A stretch of DNA of 64,000 nt from Maylandia zebra (GCF_041146795.1 NC_135167.1:34299954-34363953); one strand, 5' to 3'. Shown: positions 23,256-39,204, counted from the first letter of the stretch. Translations and numbers: made by a program. Notes: generated from the sequence alone by a model not told the origin.

Positions 23256-24381
23256 GTGAGTCTGTTTATGTACTTCTCTAAGGTTTGGGAGCTTTATTAA
23301 AGCACACACGAGATCTAGACGGCTGGAAAGTAAATGTTGGTGGATTTTTTTCCACTGGCACTGTACGTAGATGTGTTGATTTGCTAACAACTTATAGCCT
23401 AAACTTTGGTCCTTATTGTTTCTTGAAAGCCAGTTGGGCTTGGTTGAAATGTTTCTTGTTTATCCGGTTTTACTGTTTCTTATCGGACGGTGGGCACTCG
23501 TAGCTGGCGTACGTGACGCCCACCCTTAACCGTAGGACGTTTTTCCACCGGAAAGCAGACTCGGCATAAAAATAAAGTATCGTTCCTCATGGTGGAACTT
23601 AGTAATTATTAACTGTTTGCCAAAAACGTGTTAAAGGTTAAAGCGAGCCGTCACTGTTGCTTTAGGCACGTTCCGCGCCAAGGATTTCAAAAAACTGTTT
23701 ACCTGCGCGGGACACTATTAACTTCCTCTCCGCTGCCTCGCGCCTCGTTCTCATTGGCTGCTTCTGATAAAAAGGGCGGTACCGCCCTACCGTTGGGGCT
23801 GCGATTCGGTGGAATGTACGTCAGTTACCGCCAATATTAATCATGTTTTGATCAGTTTTAAAAGATTTCTTTGACAAAAATTACCAGGAAGAAAAGTCAT
23901 GGTGTTTGTTAAACTGACACCGTGAACATTATTAAACTCATAATTGTTTGCACTGCCGGTTCCCCGGCAAATATATTTACCCCCAAAAGAGGTAAGATAT
24001 TCTCTAAAAATGTATATATACATAAGTAAGATTTATAAATATAATAACGAAGAAATCTGGTTTGCAGGTTTAATTTTTTATGGCTATTTAAGTGAATTGC
24101 CTTTGTATATGATTTTTCTTAAAGTATTTGATTGTTTTGAACTATACCGTTAACATAGGTAACGTAATACCTAGATAACTATAGCTCATATGATCCTTAT
24201 TGAACTGTTATGCTAACTTGGAAACTGACCCAGAAGTCTCATTCAAAGCTCAATAAGTACAGCGTAATATGGCCACGTTTAGATAAAATTTATTCGTATT
24301 TTTTTATTCTTACATTTCAGTATTAACCAGAGAAGAAATATGAGGCTTGCATCTTAATATGTCTTCTCCTTTTCTCACCAG

Positions 24382-27300
24382 GATGGTGGTTTTGTTGCAC
24401 CCCAGGTATTGGTAAAAACAACAAAAACGCCAAAGACATTAACTGGTTCGTGTGGTGTCTTAGTGGACAACCAGATCACGATGGGTCCCCTCACCACACC
24501 TAAAAAAGGGAGGGAAGTTGGTTCAGTTGATCCCTGGACACCGACCTCCAACCTCAAAATGCTCATCAGCGCTGCTAGTCCTGAGATCAGAAACCGAGAA
24601 AAGGAGCTCTGTATGGACAACGATGGGCGGGATAGTCTTGAATCTACACAGGTACAAATAAAATACTAGAGCTGATGTCACAGGCATCTTCTGGTATGTT
24701 GAGATGGTAAAAAAGCTGTTCTTGTCTGTTGTCTTTTTTTTACAGGAGCCTGAAAATGGAGAAGAGTCAGAGAAAATGATTAGCAGAAAAGAGAAGAGTC
24801 TGGGGCTTCTGTGTCACAAGTTCCTTGCACGTTATCCAGATTACCCAAACCCAGCCCTCAACAATGACATCTGCCTGGATGATGTGGCCACTGAGCTCAG
24901 TATGTCTATTAAGCTCATAGATTGTAGCTAATGATTGCTTAACTTACTTTGTTTAGCAATAGCTCTTATGATACATCATATCTGAGTTGACTTGTTCTGC
25001 TTTAGGCAAAAAAACACACACAAAAACACCATGATCGTAACTTATTCTGGTTTGTTTCATTTTCTCCTCCAATGAGTTACTTTTACCTAATGAGTTAAGA
25101 AATTTTATTTTTTCTCCTACGCTCACAGATGTGGAGCGCCGACGCATTTATGACATCATGAACGTGCTGGAGAGTCTTCACATGGTGAGCCGCTCTGCAA
25201 AGAACCGCTACACCTGGCACGGCCGAACCAAATTGGCTGAGACTCTGGCCATTCTGAAGCAGGTGGGCGAGGAACACCGGTACAGCCAGCAGATGCAGCA
25301 GATCCGCCAGCGCCTTGTGGAAAAGGAGTTTGACTTTGACGGGGAGGAGAAGGAGAACGAGGTGGCGGTGGTGGACTTGGAGAACGGAGAACACGGACAG
25401 AAAGAGCTCTTCTTTGTGGAGCTGCCAGGAGTGGAGTTCAAAGCAGGTGGAGAAGATTTTGTTTTTATATAAACAATAAAATTGTCGTTTTGAATTTTGT
25501 GAGATGATACACAAATACTAATACAAAATGAAACAGTTAGGTTCAAACACAAACCTTTGTGTTTATTGTCCTATGTCTTGTCCAGCCTCTGTCAACAGTA
25601 GGAAAGACAAATCTCTGCGTGTGATGAGCCAAAAGTTTGTCATGCTCTTTCTGGTGTCTAATCCTCGTGTGGTCAGTCTGGACGTGGCTGCAAAGATCCT
25701 GATTGGAGAGGACCAGGCAGCAGATCAAGACAAGAACAAGTTCAAGAGTGAGTACAGAGCCTCATCCAAATAAGGTGTAGTGTAAGGATGTCAAACTCAT
25801 TTTACTTTGTGGGGCATGTACAGCTCACTTTAATCCTAGGTGGGCCAGACTGGTGAAACTTGTTTTTCTGATGGTGTGAAAACATTTATTGACACACATT
25901 TCTGAGATGTTTTGAGATGTCCTTTAATTATATGACAAAAACAAAAATAATTGGCAAAATTTCTTCTTCTTTTTTTTGTTTGTTTGTTTTGTTTAATGTG
26001 AACACAAATTTCTACAGTAGATTTTGAAAATAATAATAACTTTCTGTCATTTAACGGTGTATTATTACTTATTTACTTGGTGTAGTATGAATTCTGATAG
26101 GGGGTTCTTTTGTCAGTAGAGCGAGATAAGAGAGAATGAAAAGCTGTAAAATGTATGACTTAAAAGTCTAAAATTTAAAAGTCGAAAGTGTTACAAACAT
26201 CTCCAGTTGGGCAAGATTGGAGTCTTGGGCGGGTCCTTATGTTTGACACCCCTGGTACAAGGTTAATCGAGACTGCGTCGTGGCATACATGTGAACAATG
26301 CATGAACTCTATGACAGTTATGATTGAGGTGGGGGTAAAGGCATCTTATGAAGTTTTAAATGTTGATTATGTGTATTTCCTGTTTTGTGTCTTCACTAGT
26401 CGATATTAACGCTGTTTGGTTGTGTGTTTGCAGCCAAAGTGCGGCGGCTGTACGACATAGCTAATGTGCTACGAAGCCTGAAGCTCATTGAGAAAGTTCA
26501 CGTGGCAGAAGAAAGGGGGAGGAAACCGGCGTTCGAATGGGTCGGCCTTGATGATTTCCCACAAGTCATAGGTATCACCAGAACTCCCTGAAAATTTGGC
26601 CCTCAGTTATAAGGTGTAGTCGTAGCGTTTGTGTTTTCTTAGCACTTAACTCTTCCTCTAGACTCGGAGAACACCTCAACCGCATGCCCACCCAAGAAGA
26701 AAGGCGTACTTGAACCACGTGCGTCTGCCGACAACTGTGCCAAAAATCTCTTCTCGTCACCGGGGACCAAACGCAGCTTCACTCGCCACCCGTCCCTCAT
26801 AAAGCTCGCCAAGAGCATTCAGGATGATCGACGCAAGATCAACTCGGCCCCCAGCAGTCCTGTCAAGAGTAAGCAGAAAAGACATTTCTTCATTTAAAAA
26901 AAAGTTCCTTCTCCAGCAAATTATTATGAATGATGCAATGAAGCTTCTTAATTTTCTTTTCTTTCTTTTTTTTTAAATTTACTCTTCTGTCTTCAGGTGA
27001 TTCCTCAGTGAACAGTGACTTCCCAAACAAAATGGCCCAGCTTGCTGCTATTTGTAAGATTGAACTCGACCAGGAGTCAGTGTAAGTTTAGTTCCATTTA
27101 GTTTGTCACTCATCCTAAGCTAAATCTTCAGTAATAACTCTGTACGTTTTACCTTATTTGGCTTTTGACCCACAGAGATTGCTTGCACGTGCACAAACTT
27201 ACCTCATTATATTAAACATTTTGTCATGTTTCAATGTGAGCATCCACTTTTAAAAAGAACATAAAACATTTAAATGATTGTCCTGCTTGTGTTGCAGGAC

Positions 27301-29382
27301 TGGAGATGTAGGCCTAAAGCCTGCTGCTGCAGAGGCAAACACAGGTTACGTGTTACAGCTTCCCACTCCTACTTCAGTGGAACCATCTCGTATACCGTTA
27401 CAACCTCCAACTCAGGAGCAGGCAGTCAATACTACTGCCAACCCGATCCCACACGCCCTGCTGGCAGCACAGCCATCAGGGTCTGTTGCCTACATCCCCG
27501 CGCAGTGTTCGCCCCTGATCCCTGTACTGTTACCTCAGCAGCGAGGGAGCGGGCCCTACGCCGTGTATTTGAACCCTTCTTCGCTCAGGTCAAACCCTCT
27601 GGCCAGGCCGCAGCCAACTAGCCTGGCAGTGCGCTCTATGACTTTTGAAGATAAGACTGGGCAGAGCCCAAATGGCCAGTCGGCAGCTAAGAGCCACACA
27701 GCTGCCGATGCAAGTCCCTCGGGGGTCAAAAGGCTGCGTTCAGAGTTGGCATCCGAGGGCAGCCCCTCTAAAGCTAAGAGGTCTGACCCCACCTTTAAGG
27801 TGAGAAAACTTAAATGTGCCATTTATGTAATAATCTGGTAATAACCAACACAGAACTATGTAACTGTATCACCCCGCACTGTTCATTTCTCAGCGCCTGT
27901 CTTTGTTCACCTCCTAGGACACCTCGCCAAAGCTCTGTGAGATCCTGCAGGCCCGCCTAAAGGCCCGTCGTGTCGGTCAGCTCACCAGTCGGCCCTCGCC
28001 TCGCGCCCTCCACCTGGACCCAGAGTTTGTCAACACCCCCGGCGGGGCTGTAGCCAATCAGACATTAGAGCAGAGTTTGGAACTCCTACTGGACAGAGAA
28101 GAGAAGGTGGCAAATTCTGACAGCGAGGCGGGATTAACACCGGTCAGGGCTGTTCCCCTCACACCCAGACAGCTTCATGCTGAGGTAGAAGTGCTAAAAG
28201 AACTTCAAGGATCAGAGGATGATCTGTTAGTAGGTGTTCATTTGTTGATTTTCTTTTGTTCTACTCTACCTATCCAGACTTTAATCCCAGCTGGATACTT
28301 GATCCCAATCTCCCAGCAGTCCCTCATCAGCTACAAGGAAGTTCAAAGTTCAGGAGCAGAAAGCAACAAGATCTCACCTCCCAACATCTACCAAACACCA
28401 ACTGCAGGTAAATATTTTATTAAATGTGCTGCTCGAGCTCTGACTGTACATAGATTTTATACTTAAACTGTCAAGAAAATGTTAGGTCTCCAGTTATCAT
28501 TGTGTGCAGCACAGTAAAGATTGCATAAACAACATCCAAACAACAGAACTGACTTTTACTCTGTCTACAGGCTCCAGACCTGCCCCAGCCCAGGAGATTA
28601 CGCCCACCAACCTTCGGCTTCAAAGACCCGCTAACGCAGCCTCTCCACAGGCCACCCAGCAAGCCCACCGCCTCAACAGTCCCAGTCCTGCCATCTTAAA
28701 CTTCACCCTGCAGAACCTCGGTCTGATCTCCAGCTCCAGCCCAGGAAGTGCATTTGCTACACCTCAGACTCCAGAGCGTGCCAACACCCTGACCAGTCCA
28801 TTGCCGAGCCCCCTGACTCTGCAGCAGAGGGCCATGGTTTTCATCAAACCTCTGTCCCCTGTGCACATTCAGCAGACTGTATCCCCACATCAAGTGGCCC
28901 TGATCGGTGTACAGCAGGTATAAACAAACAGCGTGGGCCTCTAAACCAGACTTAATCTGTTCTGTTTTCAGACTTCATGGCACACATGGATTTACATGCA
29001 TGTCATCAGTTTTCTTGGCGGTGTTTTTGAGTTAGTTTCAGTTGTCTCACTGATTTAACAGTTTGAGAGAGGTGCTTCTGATTGTCTGATTAGACCTGAA
29101 ACAAGTGTTTTATTATTGAGGTGATAGGATTTAGTGTTCATATAAGATCAATGAAATGAATATACTAATTTGGTTGAGAAATATTAGTCTAACTAATTAT
29201 TGTCTGTTTTCTAGCCCCTGATGGCCACCCCTAAAGGGAGCGGGGTCCCCCAGCACAGCTTCTTTCACACACCGGTCTCCCTTTCGCCTCTGGCTGCTGT
29301 AGTAAACACTGCCGGACAATCATCCACCAAAACTGTACACATCCCTCAAAGAAAGCTGGACGTTACCACTGATGAGTCCTGA
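24382..29382 (+). CDS. e2f8: E2F transcription factor 8 (atypical E2F, two DNA-binding domains)
   Basis: Coding exons, all phase-consistent: 24382-24651, 24746-24899, 25129-25446, 25586-25747, 26434-26571, 26662-26868, 26997-27081, 27298-27799, 27918-28229, 28278-28407, 28571-28917, 29215-29382 (TGA). This gives about 930 residues; human E2F8 is a little shorter. Exon 24382 starts in frame but has no ATG of its own at the right place, so a short first coding piece upstream is missing. DNA-binding domain 1 (about residues 104-173) has the RRRIYD motif; domain 2 (about 250-338) has RRLYD. The two winged-helix domains without dimerisation or transactivation domains define E2F7/E2F8 repressors, which act in the nucleus on S-phase genes. 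The tail is Ser/Pro-rich with many SP/TP sites. Synteny with csrp3 and zdhhc13 supports E2F8 over E2F7. The intron at 28230-28277 is only 48 nt and uncertain. Confidence 0.93.
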
Positions 29383-29990
29383 GGGCCCTGAAGGATCTTA
29401 GAGTACATATTTGTGTGTGTGGGTGTTGTTTATGTTGTGGGTGGATGGGTGTTTTTTTTTCTCCCCCTTTTTAACCTGTTTAGCATTTACACAGTATTCA
29501 TTACCTCTGAAAACATTTCACAGCAGCTTCACTGCCTTCATTCTTATGACAGCCAGCTCTAAAAAAGCAGGTTTATCCCGATATTCATCAACACTACCGT
29601 CGTGCTCATTGTGATGCTTATGTGGTTTGTTTCACAGGAATAGAATGGCATGGGGAGAAATGTAAGAATAAGATATTTTTTATTTGTTTGTTTTGGGGTT
29701 TTTTTGTTTGCTTTGTTTTTCCATTTCTGCTAATATGGATATTTTTATTCCTTTTTTCAGTTTGTCAGTACTAGTAAAATGACATCAGCACTCGAGTAAA
29801 ATCTAGCAAGATCACTTTTGCACATACGGCATGTACATGTTAACTGTTACCCCTTGAATGGAATTGCTGAGAACCTGTGAATATTTGTAAGACATCCTAA
29901 GACAAATGAGAAATTGTGAGACTAATTTATAAGAAAATTACACTTGTATCTGATGTCCTGCTAAATTTAAAAAAGCTTAATAAATTTTAA
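29383..29990 (+). other. e2f8: e2f8 3' UTR with polyadenylation signal
   Basis: Follows the TGA at 29380-29382. An AATAAA signal at 29979-29984 gives a 3' UTR of about 600-620 bp, T-rich in the middle. Confidence 0.65.
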
Positions 29991-29999
29991 ATATGTATT

Positions 30000-31379
30000 T
30001 TGTAAAAAAGAAAAGAAAAAAATGCATCCTTTGTCGCCGTCGTCGCCAACTTATGAACAGATGGCATTTACATTCCCTCTCTAAATCCCTTCATCCCCAG
30101 TTGTTTGTGGCAGATGGCTGCCCCACCCTGAGCCTGGTTCTGCTGGAGGTCAAAAGTTTTTCCTTCCCACTGGTGCCAGTGGCACAGGTGGGTCTAAAAC
30201 TATTTTTAAAACTGGGAAACGGCACTAGCACATTATTTCTGGGTCTTGATCATCTGCTTTCATAGTTTGAAGGATCCACTGCAGAGTTCTGACCTTTATC
30301 CTAAGATGAAACCTTTATATCGTAATAGGAACGGTCTGTCCTGGGATTATGAGGCCCCCACCCATAAGACACAAGGGGCTCACAGAAGAGTTTAAGTATT
30401 AAAATGATTTCAAAGAAATAGTTAGCAGATGTGCAGATTTTGGATAGATACATTAGCTGGCTCTGTATTACTATCGTCAAAAAAACCAGTGAGGGTACTG
30501 TCCCCCCATAGGCTTCCAGTACATGGTCTTGATTGCTCAATCTTGAAGCTCTACTCTTTACTCTGCACTTTGTTTTTGTTTTCTTTAATTTGTCACCAGA
30601 GCTTCTGAAGTTAAATTTTATTAAACAGAATGCATTAACATAAAAATGTTAAATTAATTAAGCTACTTTACGTGGATCTGTTGTGGACAGATTCATATTG
30701 ATTTTGTTTACTGGCTATTCTATTCTGTTCAATTTCATATGTCCATTTGCTACTTGTTCATGAGATATTTTTAGGCTCTTATCTCTTGATGGCCTAGCAG
30801 CTGACTGGAGACAGTCCTGAAAGCCTTCTCTCTTGAGCTTAAGTATGAAGTAAAGAGATCTGACGTGATTCAAACGTCTGTGACAAGCTGTGTTTACTTT
30901 CCCTTGTAGGAAGTTTAGGACCAATCTTTAACATTTGTTCTGCAATTCATTTCAATTCAGTTATATTTATATAGCACCAGTTCACAGTAACAGTCACCTC
31001 ATGGCAATTTATATTGTATGGTGAAGATCCTAAATATTAGAATGAAACGTCCAACAATTGCATGACACCCCACGACCCTACAACTAGATGTGAAGATCAC
31101 CAGGTCACTACCGCAGCTCAGCCATGTGTTTACCATCAGTGGTGCAACCAATAGTTATATTTAAATACACCGTTCATGCATATAATCCTGTAATGCTTCT
31201 CTGCTGGTAGTCAGACTTTCCCGCACTCTGTCTGAGGGCAGAGCAAATATCTGAGTGGCTGATGTTCAGGCCTCTTTCAGCTTGTGATGAAGGGTCAGAG
31301 GGCCCTGCTTAGTCACAAGTTATTTTAGGAGGATACTTTCATTGAAGTGTCACCAGTGGACCGTGGTGATGGTGAGACA
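30000..31379. other. e2f8-csrp3 intergenic interval with dispersed repeats
   Basis: At about 30105-30190 lies a minus-strand copy of the repeat seen in plus orientation at 38.50-38.56 kb (CTCCGGCAGAACCAGGCTCA type). At about 30946-31080 lies a TTATATTTATATAGCACC-type repeat related to those at 21.66 and 33.4 kb. No coding exon is supported. Confidence 0.55.
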
Positions 31380-31380
31380 G

Positions 31381-31441
31381 TATTTAAACAGCCCAGAAGC
31401 GCTCATCACCAGTCAGCCACAGAAGCAAGCTTGGAGTCAAG
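31381..31441 (+). promoter_or_regulatory. csrp3: csrp3 TATA-like box and non-coding first exon
   Basis: TATTTAAA at 31381-31388 is followed about 50 bp later by a strong donor (TCAAG|GTAAGG, exon end 31441). The coding exon at 34087 opens with an acceptor AG directly before ATG, so an upstream untranslated exon is required; this is the best candidate. The transcript would start near 31410. The separation of about 2.6 kb matches the non-coding exon 1 layout of CSRP3 in other vertebrates. Confidence 0.55.
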
Positions 31442-32115
31442 GTAAGGACCTGCTACCTTTTGTATTAAAGCTCCCTTTCAGGGTTTGAGTAGTTACTCCA
31501 AGCTAAGTAAAGTACTCGATGATACTTTTACTTACTACTTTAATTTTTCTTGCTAGAACTCTGTTTACATTGACGCATTTATTATACACAACCATGAACG
31601 GCTGGCGGCACTTTCACGTGAAATTTAGGATCTGTCTCAGTAATATTCAGTTGTTTTCAGTGTAATTTGAAGGAGAGACAGCTCAGCTTTTGTCTGTCCA
31701 ATATGACAGTTAAGCCCCTGTTCCTGGAATATCACATACCAATGCTGTGAGGTGATGGGCAGCCTTTGATATTAGTGCAAACTGGGATGTCAGACAGAAC
31801 GCCAGCGAGGGCAGAGCTGCCATTCCTGAGTAAATGTTAGGATGGATGTTAGAGTTAAAAACTGACACATCGCAGTGAGACAATATCAGAACTGATTTGA
31901 TTTGATTTGAAATCTTCGTAACCCTGACGACGTGTATTCACGTACATGCAGGAATGTACACATAGAGATTACACACACACAACCACCAGAAAACATAGAG
32001 ATTTTATTTGTTTGTTTAGGTGAGGAGATGATTTTTAACCTTTTTTAAATTCAGTATAGTATCCTCTTTCAAATTTTATAAATGTAAAAATGTAGATAAG
32101 GTAGATCCTCTAAAA

Positions 32116-33318
32116 CAGAGATTCCCAAAGTGCTGGGCCCGCTCCTTGGGGAGGAGCAGAGCCCAGAGCCATTACCGAGGAGGGGGCTGGTGGGGGGGCA
32201 GTGGCGGTATGAAAAGATAAGAAAAAAAAAAAGAAAGCTTGGACCCTGCAAGCATTACGGACAGCTTTTTGACGGGGCTTCCACACAAACGCAAAGCAGG
32301 AGATGAAGCATCGTCAAATATGTTTCCAACTTCATTCTAAAACAAAAACTAGAAAAATGGTGAAGCATGTCTGCCCTTTGGCTTCACCTGCACAAGTGCC
32401 AAGGTAGGTCTCCCCTGCAGCATTGGTTTTCCCTGTCGGGAGCACACGCTGGGCTCTCCAAATCACGAACAGTATCCCACATTCTTGATTTTTAGTTCAC
32501 AAACACTTCTTATAATGACTAACTAATCCTGAAATTTTGGAGATGTTAGCTGTTTATACAATAAAGTTACAGCGGGATACAAATAATGTCAGGCTGATCT
32601 TGCCGTAATTTGTCCCCCCTGTCCAAATCACTGACAAACAGTATGCCACAGTTGTTTATGTTTTTTAACCCATTTTGCACAGAGAGACATTTAAAAAAAT
32701 GTATTGATAGCGATGTTGAATATTATTACACAGGAGAAAACAACTACAAGTAAAATTACACCATGAGGCCTCTGCTTTTCTAATTGGAGGGAGAGTAACT
32801 GCGTGTGTAGTCTATATGTAAGCATGTAAAAACTGAAGATATTAAGATTAGCAGTAACAGTATTTTGTCTCTATCTGCAATTCATCTCATGTAAACCATA
32901 ACATGGCGCACAGTCTGACGTAGGAAAAGGCACATACCTTTCACATTGCGTGACAAACTGTATTCCTCGTCCACACAAAACGCAAAAACAGAGTTTTAAA
33001 AAAAATCTCAGTTTTCGGTGATTCGAAGTGCCGTTTACGTGTGGACGAAAGGCTCAAACGCATAGAAACAGCTGCGTTTTCAAAGGTGTAGGTTCACAAA
33101 GTTAGTAGTTTATTACTACTAATTTACTAGTAGTAAATGACTACCTGTAATTTATTGCAGTTTACTTTTTTGTTCAATCGTTTACTAAATGTTTGAGGTG
33201 TGAAATAAACCGCAATGGAGTTTGAAAACAAAATATGGGTGTGTGTTAGGTGGTGGGGGGTGCGAAGATTTTTCTTGGAAACAAAGGGGGGCCTAGCAAA
33301 AAAGTTTGGGAACCACTG
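32116..33318. mobile_element. Decayed hAT (Charlie-type termini) in csrp3 intron 1
   Basis: The left end reads CAGAGATTCCCAAAG. The right end reads TTTGGGAACCACTG, whose complement is CAGTGGTTCCCAAA, the typical CAGNGNTTCCCAAA terminus of Charlie-like hATs. The 8-bp flanks do not match, so boundaries or duplication have decayed. An internal section (about 32965-33080) contains another old repeat with GTCCACAC/GTGTGGAC ends. Confidence 0.5.
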
Positions 33319-33394
33319 TCATAGGAGGTCATCTGACTGTTGATGTTTTCTCTGTATTATTGTAGGGTCATTACCTAACAATATAAAAAAGAGG

Positions 33395-33770
33395 TGACTA
33401 TTGTTGTGATTTGGTGCTACATAAATAAAACTGAATTGAATTGGATTTTTAATATGATTACATACATGTACAGAATACTGGAAATCAAGTCAGTCCTTAC
33501 ATTAACACTGATTTAATTGCACGATGTTTTACTTGTCTATGAGTAAGCACATGCCAACAACAGTGGGAAGGAAAAATTCCCTTTTAACAAGAAAGCTCCA
33601 ACAAAACATGGCATACCAAAGGGCAGCTATCTGCTGAGAGCAGTTGGGGTTGAAGGAAGTAAGACAGAAAAAAAACTCCTTGAGGGGACTGTTGTTTTGA
33701 TTTGGGGCTGTATAAATAAAATAATTGTATAAATAAAATAATTGAATTCAACTGAATTGAAAAAAGAAGA
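33395..33770 (+). repeat. Dispersed fish repeat in csrp3 intron 1
   Basis: Contains the TTGTGATTTGGTGCTACATA and TAAATAAAACTGAATTGAAT phrases, repeated again near 33690-33755. It is related to the copies at 21.66, 30.95 and 38.34 kb. Confidence 0.5.
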
Positions 33771-33984
33771 CCAACCTTAGGCGAGTGGTGTATAAAAACA
33801 TAGTGAGTGTAAAGAGTGAGGGAAGAAGAAATGCTCAGTGCATTATAGGAAACCCTCTGCAGCCTAGGCCTAATGCAGAGTAGGATTCAGGGTCACCTGA
33901 TCCAGGCTAACTTTATCAAAAAGGAAGGTTTTAAGCAGAGTCTTAAAAGTAGAGAGGGTGTTTCAAATCCAAATTGGGAATTGA

Positions 33985-36729
<2,745 letters not shown>

Positions 36730-36885
36730 AAACATGCTTTTAATAAGCTTCCCACTCATCGTGCGGCAGCTGTCTCAGGGAGACCTTTGCACTGCTGTAA
36801 ATTCAAAGTTATTTTTAAAAGTGGCTAAATTGTTCTTGTGATGGTTCAATGCAGAATAAAAGCATTTTATTACTTTAAAATTGGT
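36730..36885 (+). other. csrp3: csrp3 3' UTR with AATAAA
   Basis: AATAAA at 36855-36860, about 125 bp after the TAA stop, gives a short 3' UTR. Confidence 0.7.
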
Positions 36886-37359
36886 TTTAATGCAGTTTAT
36901 TAAAAACATCTTGAAAGACTAAGAGCAGAGCATAAGAACAAGAGCTCAACAGCTTTCTGTTGTCTTTGTTACATATTATAGTTTTGATGATAACAAACGT
37001 GCCTGAATGTATTTTGTCCCCTGTTATTGTTGTGGTGCAAAGACTTTTCTTGCTAAACTGAATTACTACATGTTATTTGCAATCATAATTCTGTGCGCCC
37101 CCTTAATAGGAATATCAAATCAGCAAGCGATAAACAAATACAATGAGTTAATATTTCCAGAAAAATTATGTGTTGGCAGCCAAGCAGAGCGACACTGGAT
37201 GACTCGTTGAACCAACATCACAGTGGCTATCTCGTATTATTGAATTAACGGAGCTGACGACACACAGAAAAAAAAATTCATCAGATAAAAGTGTCTCCAT
37301 ATCATGGCTTACATTAAATTTTAACAGAGTTACCTGTAACCTTGTTTTTTTGCCAGTCC

Positions 37360-38115
37360 TGTTTGGTTCTGTAGCAGTCAGAATTATTGTCGGAAGGCCA
37401 AGAATGATGCCCAATGGATTTGTTTTACCAAGTGGATCATCATGGCCTTGCCATATTATCATTTATTTTATTTTCGGTTGTTAGAGATGGGACAGACATG
37501 ACTGAGGGATAGGAAAGGGAGAAAGAAAGAAAGAGAGGGAGGGAAGGAAAAACAGATGGGAAGAGAGACAGTGAGAAAGGGCACTTCAAAAAAATAATCT
37601 GGATCACCTGTTGAGAGAAGAAAAATCAGAAGAGAAAACAAACAAAAAAGAGAGCAACATAATAAACACAACACCATTGCAATAATCTAGCTAAGAGTAA
37701 ATGACAGTAGATACTAAACACTGAATGTTATTGTGCAGCACGCAACATCAACAGCACGCAATGTGCTTTGAGGTAGCAGCCAAGAAAGGTGTAGTTTGTG
37801 TCTGTGAACACCCATGCGTACACCTGTGTGCACACACCCAAAGAGGACCATCGGAAGGGCAACCGTGCCACCCTCCTGGGAAGAGCTGAGGAGAGCCCCA
37901 GACAAGGGGTCACCTGGCAGCGAGTGTGGTGAGGGGAGATAGGCCTCCATACCTTGGAGGGCCTGAGATGTACCCAGAGAGGTGGAGTCTCAGACCCAAC
38001 CTGACATATAGACACAGATGAACAGGCACACACACAGACAAATAAATACTTGGCACTCACCCAACGTGGAGACAGACACAAATAGACACTGTACACACAA
38101 TCACACTCCCCAAAC
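37360..38115 (+). repeat. Interspersed repeat, copy A
   Basis: The first about 190 bp (AAGGCCAAGAATGATGCCCA ... GACAGACATGACTGAGGG, then GA-rich) recur at 39.45-39.64 kb. The remainder to 38.1 kb is a GC-richer unit with no intact frame, probably part of the same LINE-like family. Confidence 0.5.
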
Positions 38116-38339
38116 ATACTTTATACTAAGTATTTGTAACTAAGTAACTAAGTAAAGGCAGGAAGTACTTTGGTACTTCCTGCCTTTGCTCTTTGCTAAG
38201 GTTTTAAAATCACTGTGGAAAGTTTTGAATTAGTACCTGGTTTTAAGGAATGAATACAATGAATATAAGTCGATCAAAAGTGCTCAAATACAACCACTCA
38301 GACTTAATAAACCAAAGGAAATCAGTTCAGTCAATTAAA

Positions 38340-38600
38340 ATGTCAATTACATTTTATTTGCAAAATACCTGTTGACAAGACGCTGCTTCAAGGCACTTTA
38401 TATTGTAAGGTAAAGGCCCTACAATATTACAGAGAAACCCAACAATCAGAGGACCCCCTATGAGCAAGCACTTGGCGACAGTTGGGAGGAAAAACTGCCT
38501 GTTAACAGGCAGAGACCTCCGGCAGAACCAGGCTCAGGAAGGGGCAGCCATCTGCCGCGACTGGTTGGGGGTGAGCTAGTGACACAGATGGAATGTGTTC
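38340..38600 (+). repeat. Dispersed fish repeat
   Basis: CAAGGCACTTTATATTGTAAGG ... TGGGAGGAAAAACTG ... CTCCGGCAGAACCAGGCTCA. A reverse-oriented relative lies at 30.1 kb and relatives in csrp3 intron 1. Confidence 0.5.
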
Positions 38601-38635
38601 ATGTCACTTCCTCACAGCAGACAGATGTTATTGTC

Positions 38636-38875
38636 TGTGAAGGTTCTCAGTCATCCAGGTCATCGTAGTCAAAGGAGCTTGTAAAGAAACGTGTCTGGAC
38701 TTCTTTAAGTTGCTTGAAGATGTTGCACCTCTCATCCGAGAAGCTTCTTCAGTTCTGAACAGAGAACTGAAGAAGCTTCTTGGATGAGAGGTGCAACGTC
38801 TTCAAGCAACTTAAAGAAGTCCAGACGTTTCACCTCTCATCCGAGAAGCTTCTTCAGTTCTGAACAGAGAACATC
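38636..38875. repeat. Triple hammerhead-like repeat forming a 62-bp-arm palindrome
   Basis: Arms 38693-38754 and 38765-38826 are reverse complements with about two mismatches and a 10-nt loop. A third, partial copy in minus orientation follows to 38870. The unit is the same as at 17.14-17.26 kb. The two palindrome arms carry a substituted core (GCAAC instead of GAAAC), while the minus motif at 38824-38857 keeps CTGAAGA, the stem II hairpin, GAAAC and GTC. Confidence 0.7.
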
Positions 38876-39173
38876 TGCAGCTGTCATCAAAGAGAATTCA
38901 GTGATGTCGCCGTGACTGTGACATGGCAGCCAAAATTAAAAACTATATTCTTCTATTGTTATTTTTTATTTGAATTTATTAATTTTCAGTTAATTTTGAA
39001 GTCAGGTTGTTATTGAGTTTAATCCCTTTTTCTTAAAATCCATTCCATTTGAAGTATTTATGAATAAAGCGATTGTTCATTTTGAAATATTTAATTATAA
39101 AATATCTTTTATTGTACATTAAATTATCAAGCAATAAATATATATAAATTCATTGCTTTTATATATACATATA

Positions 39174-39204
<31 letters not shown>

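Noticed and set aside
27274..27621. 115-codon frame overlapping e2f8 exon 27298-27799
   Set aside because: It is an out-of-frame shadow; the other frame joins correctly to both neighbouring exons.
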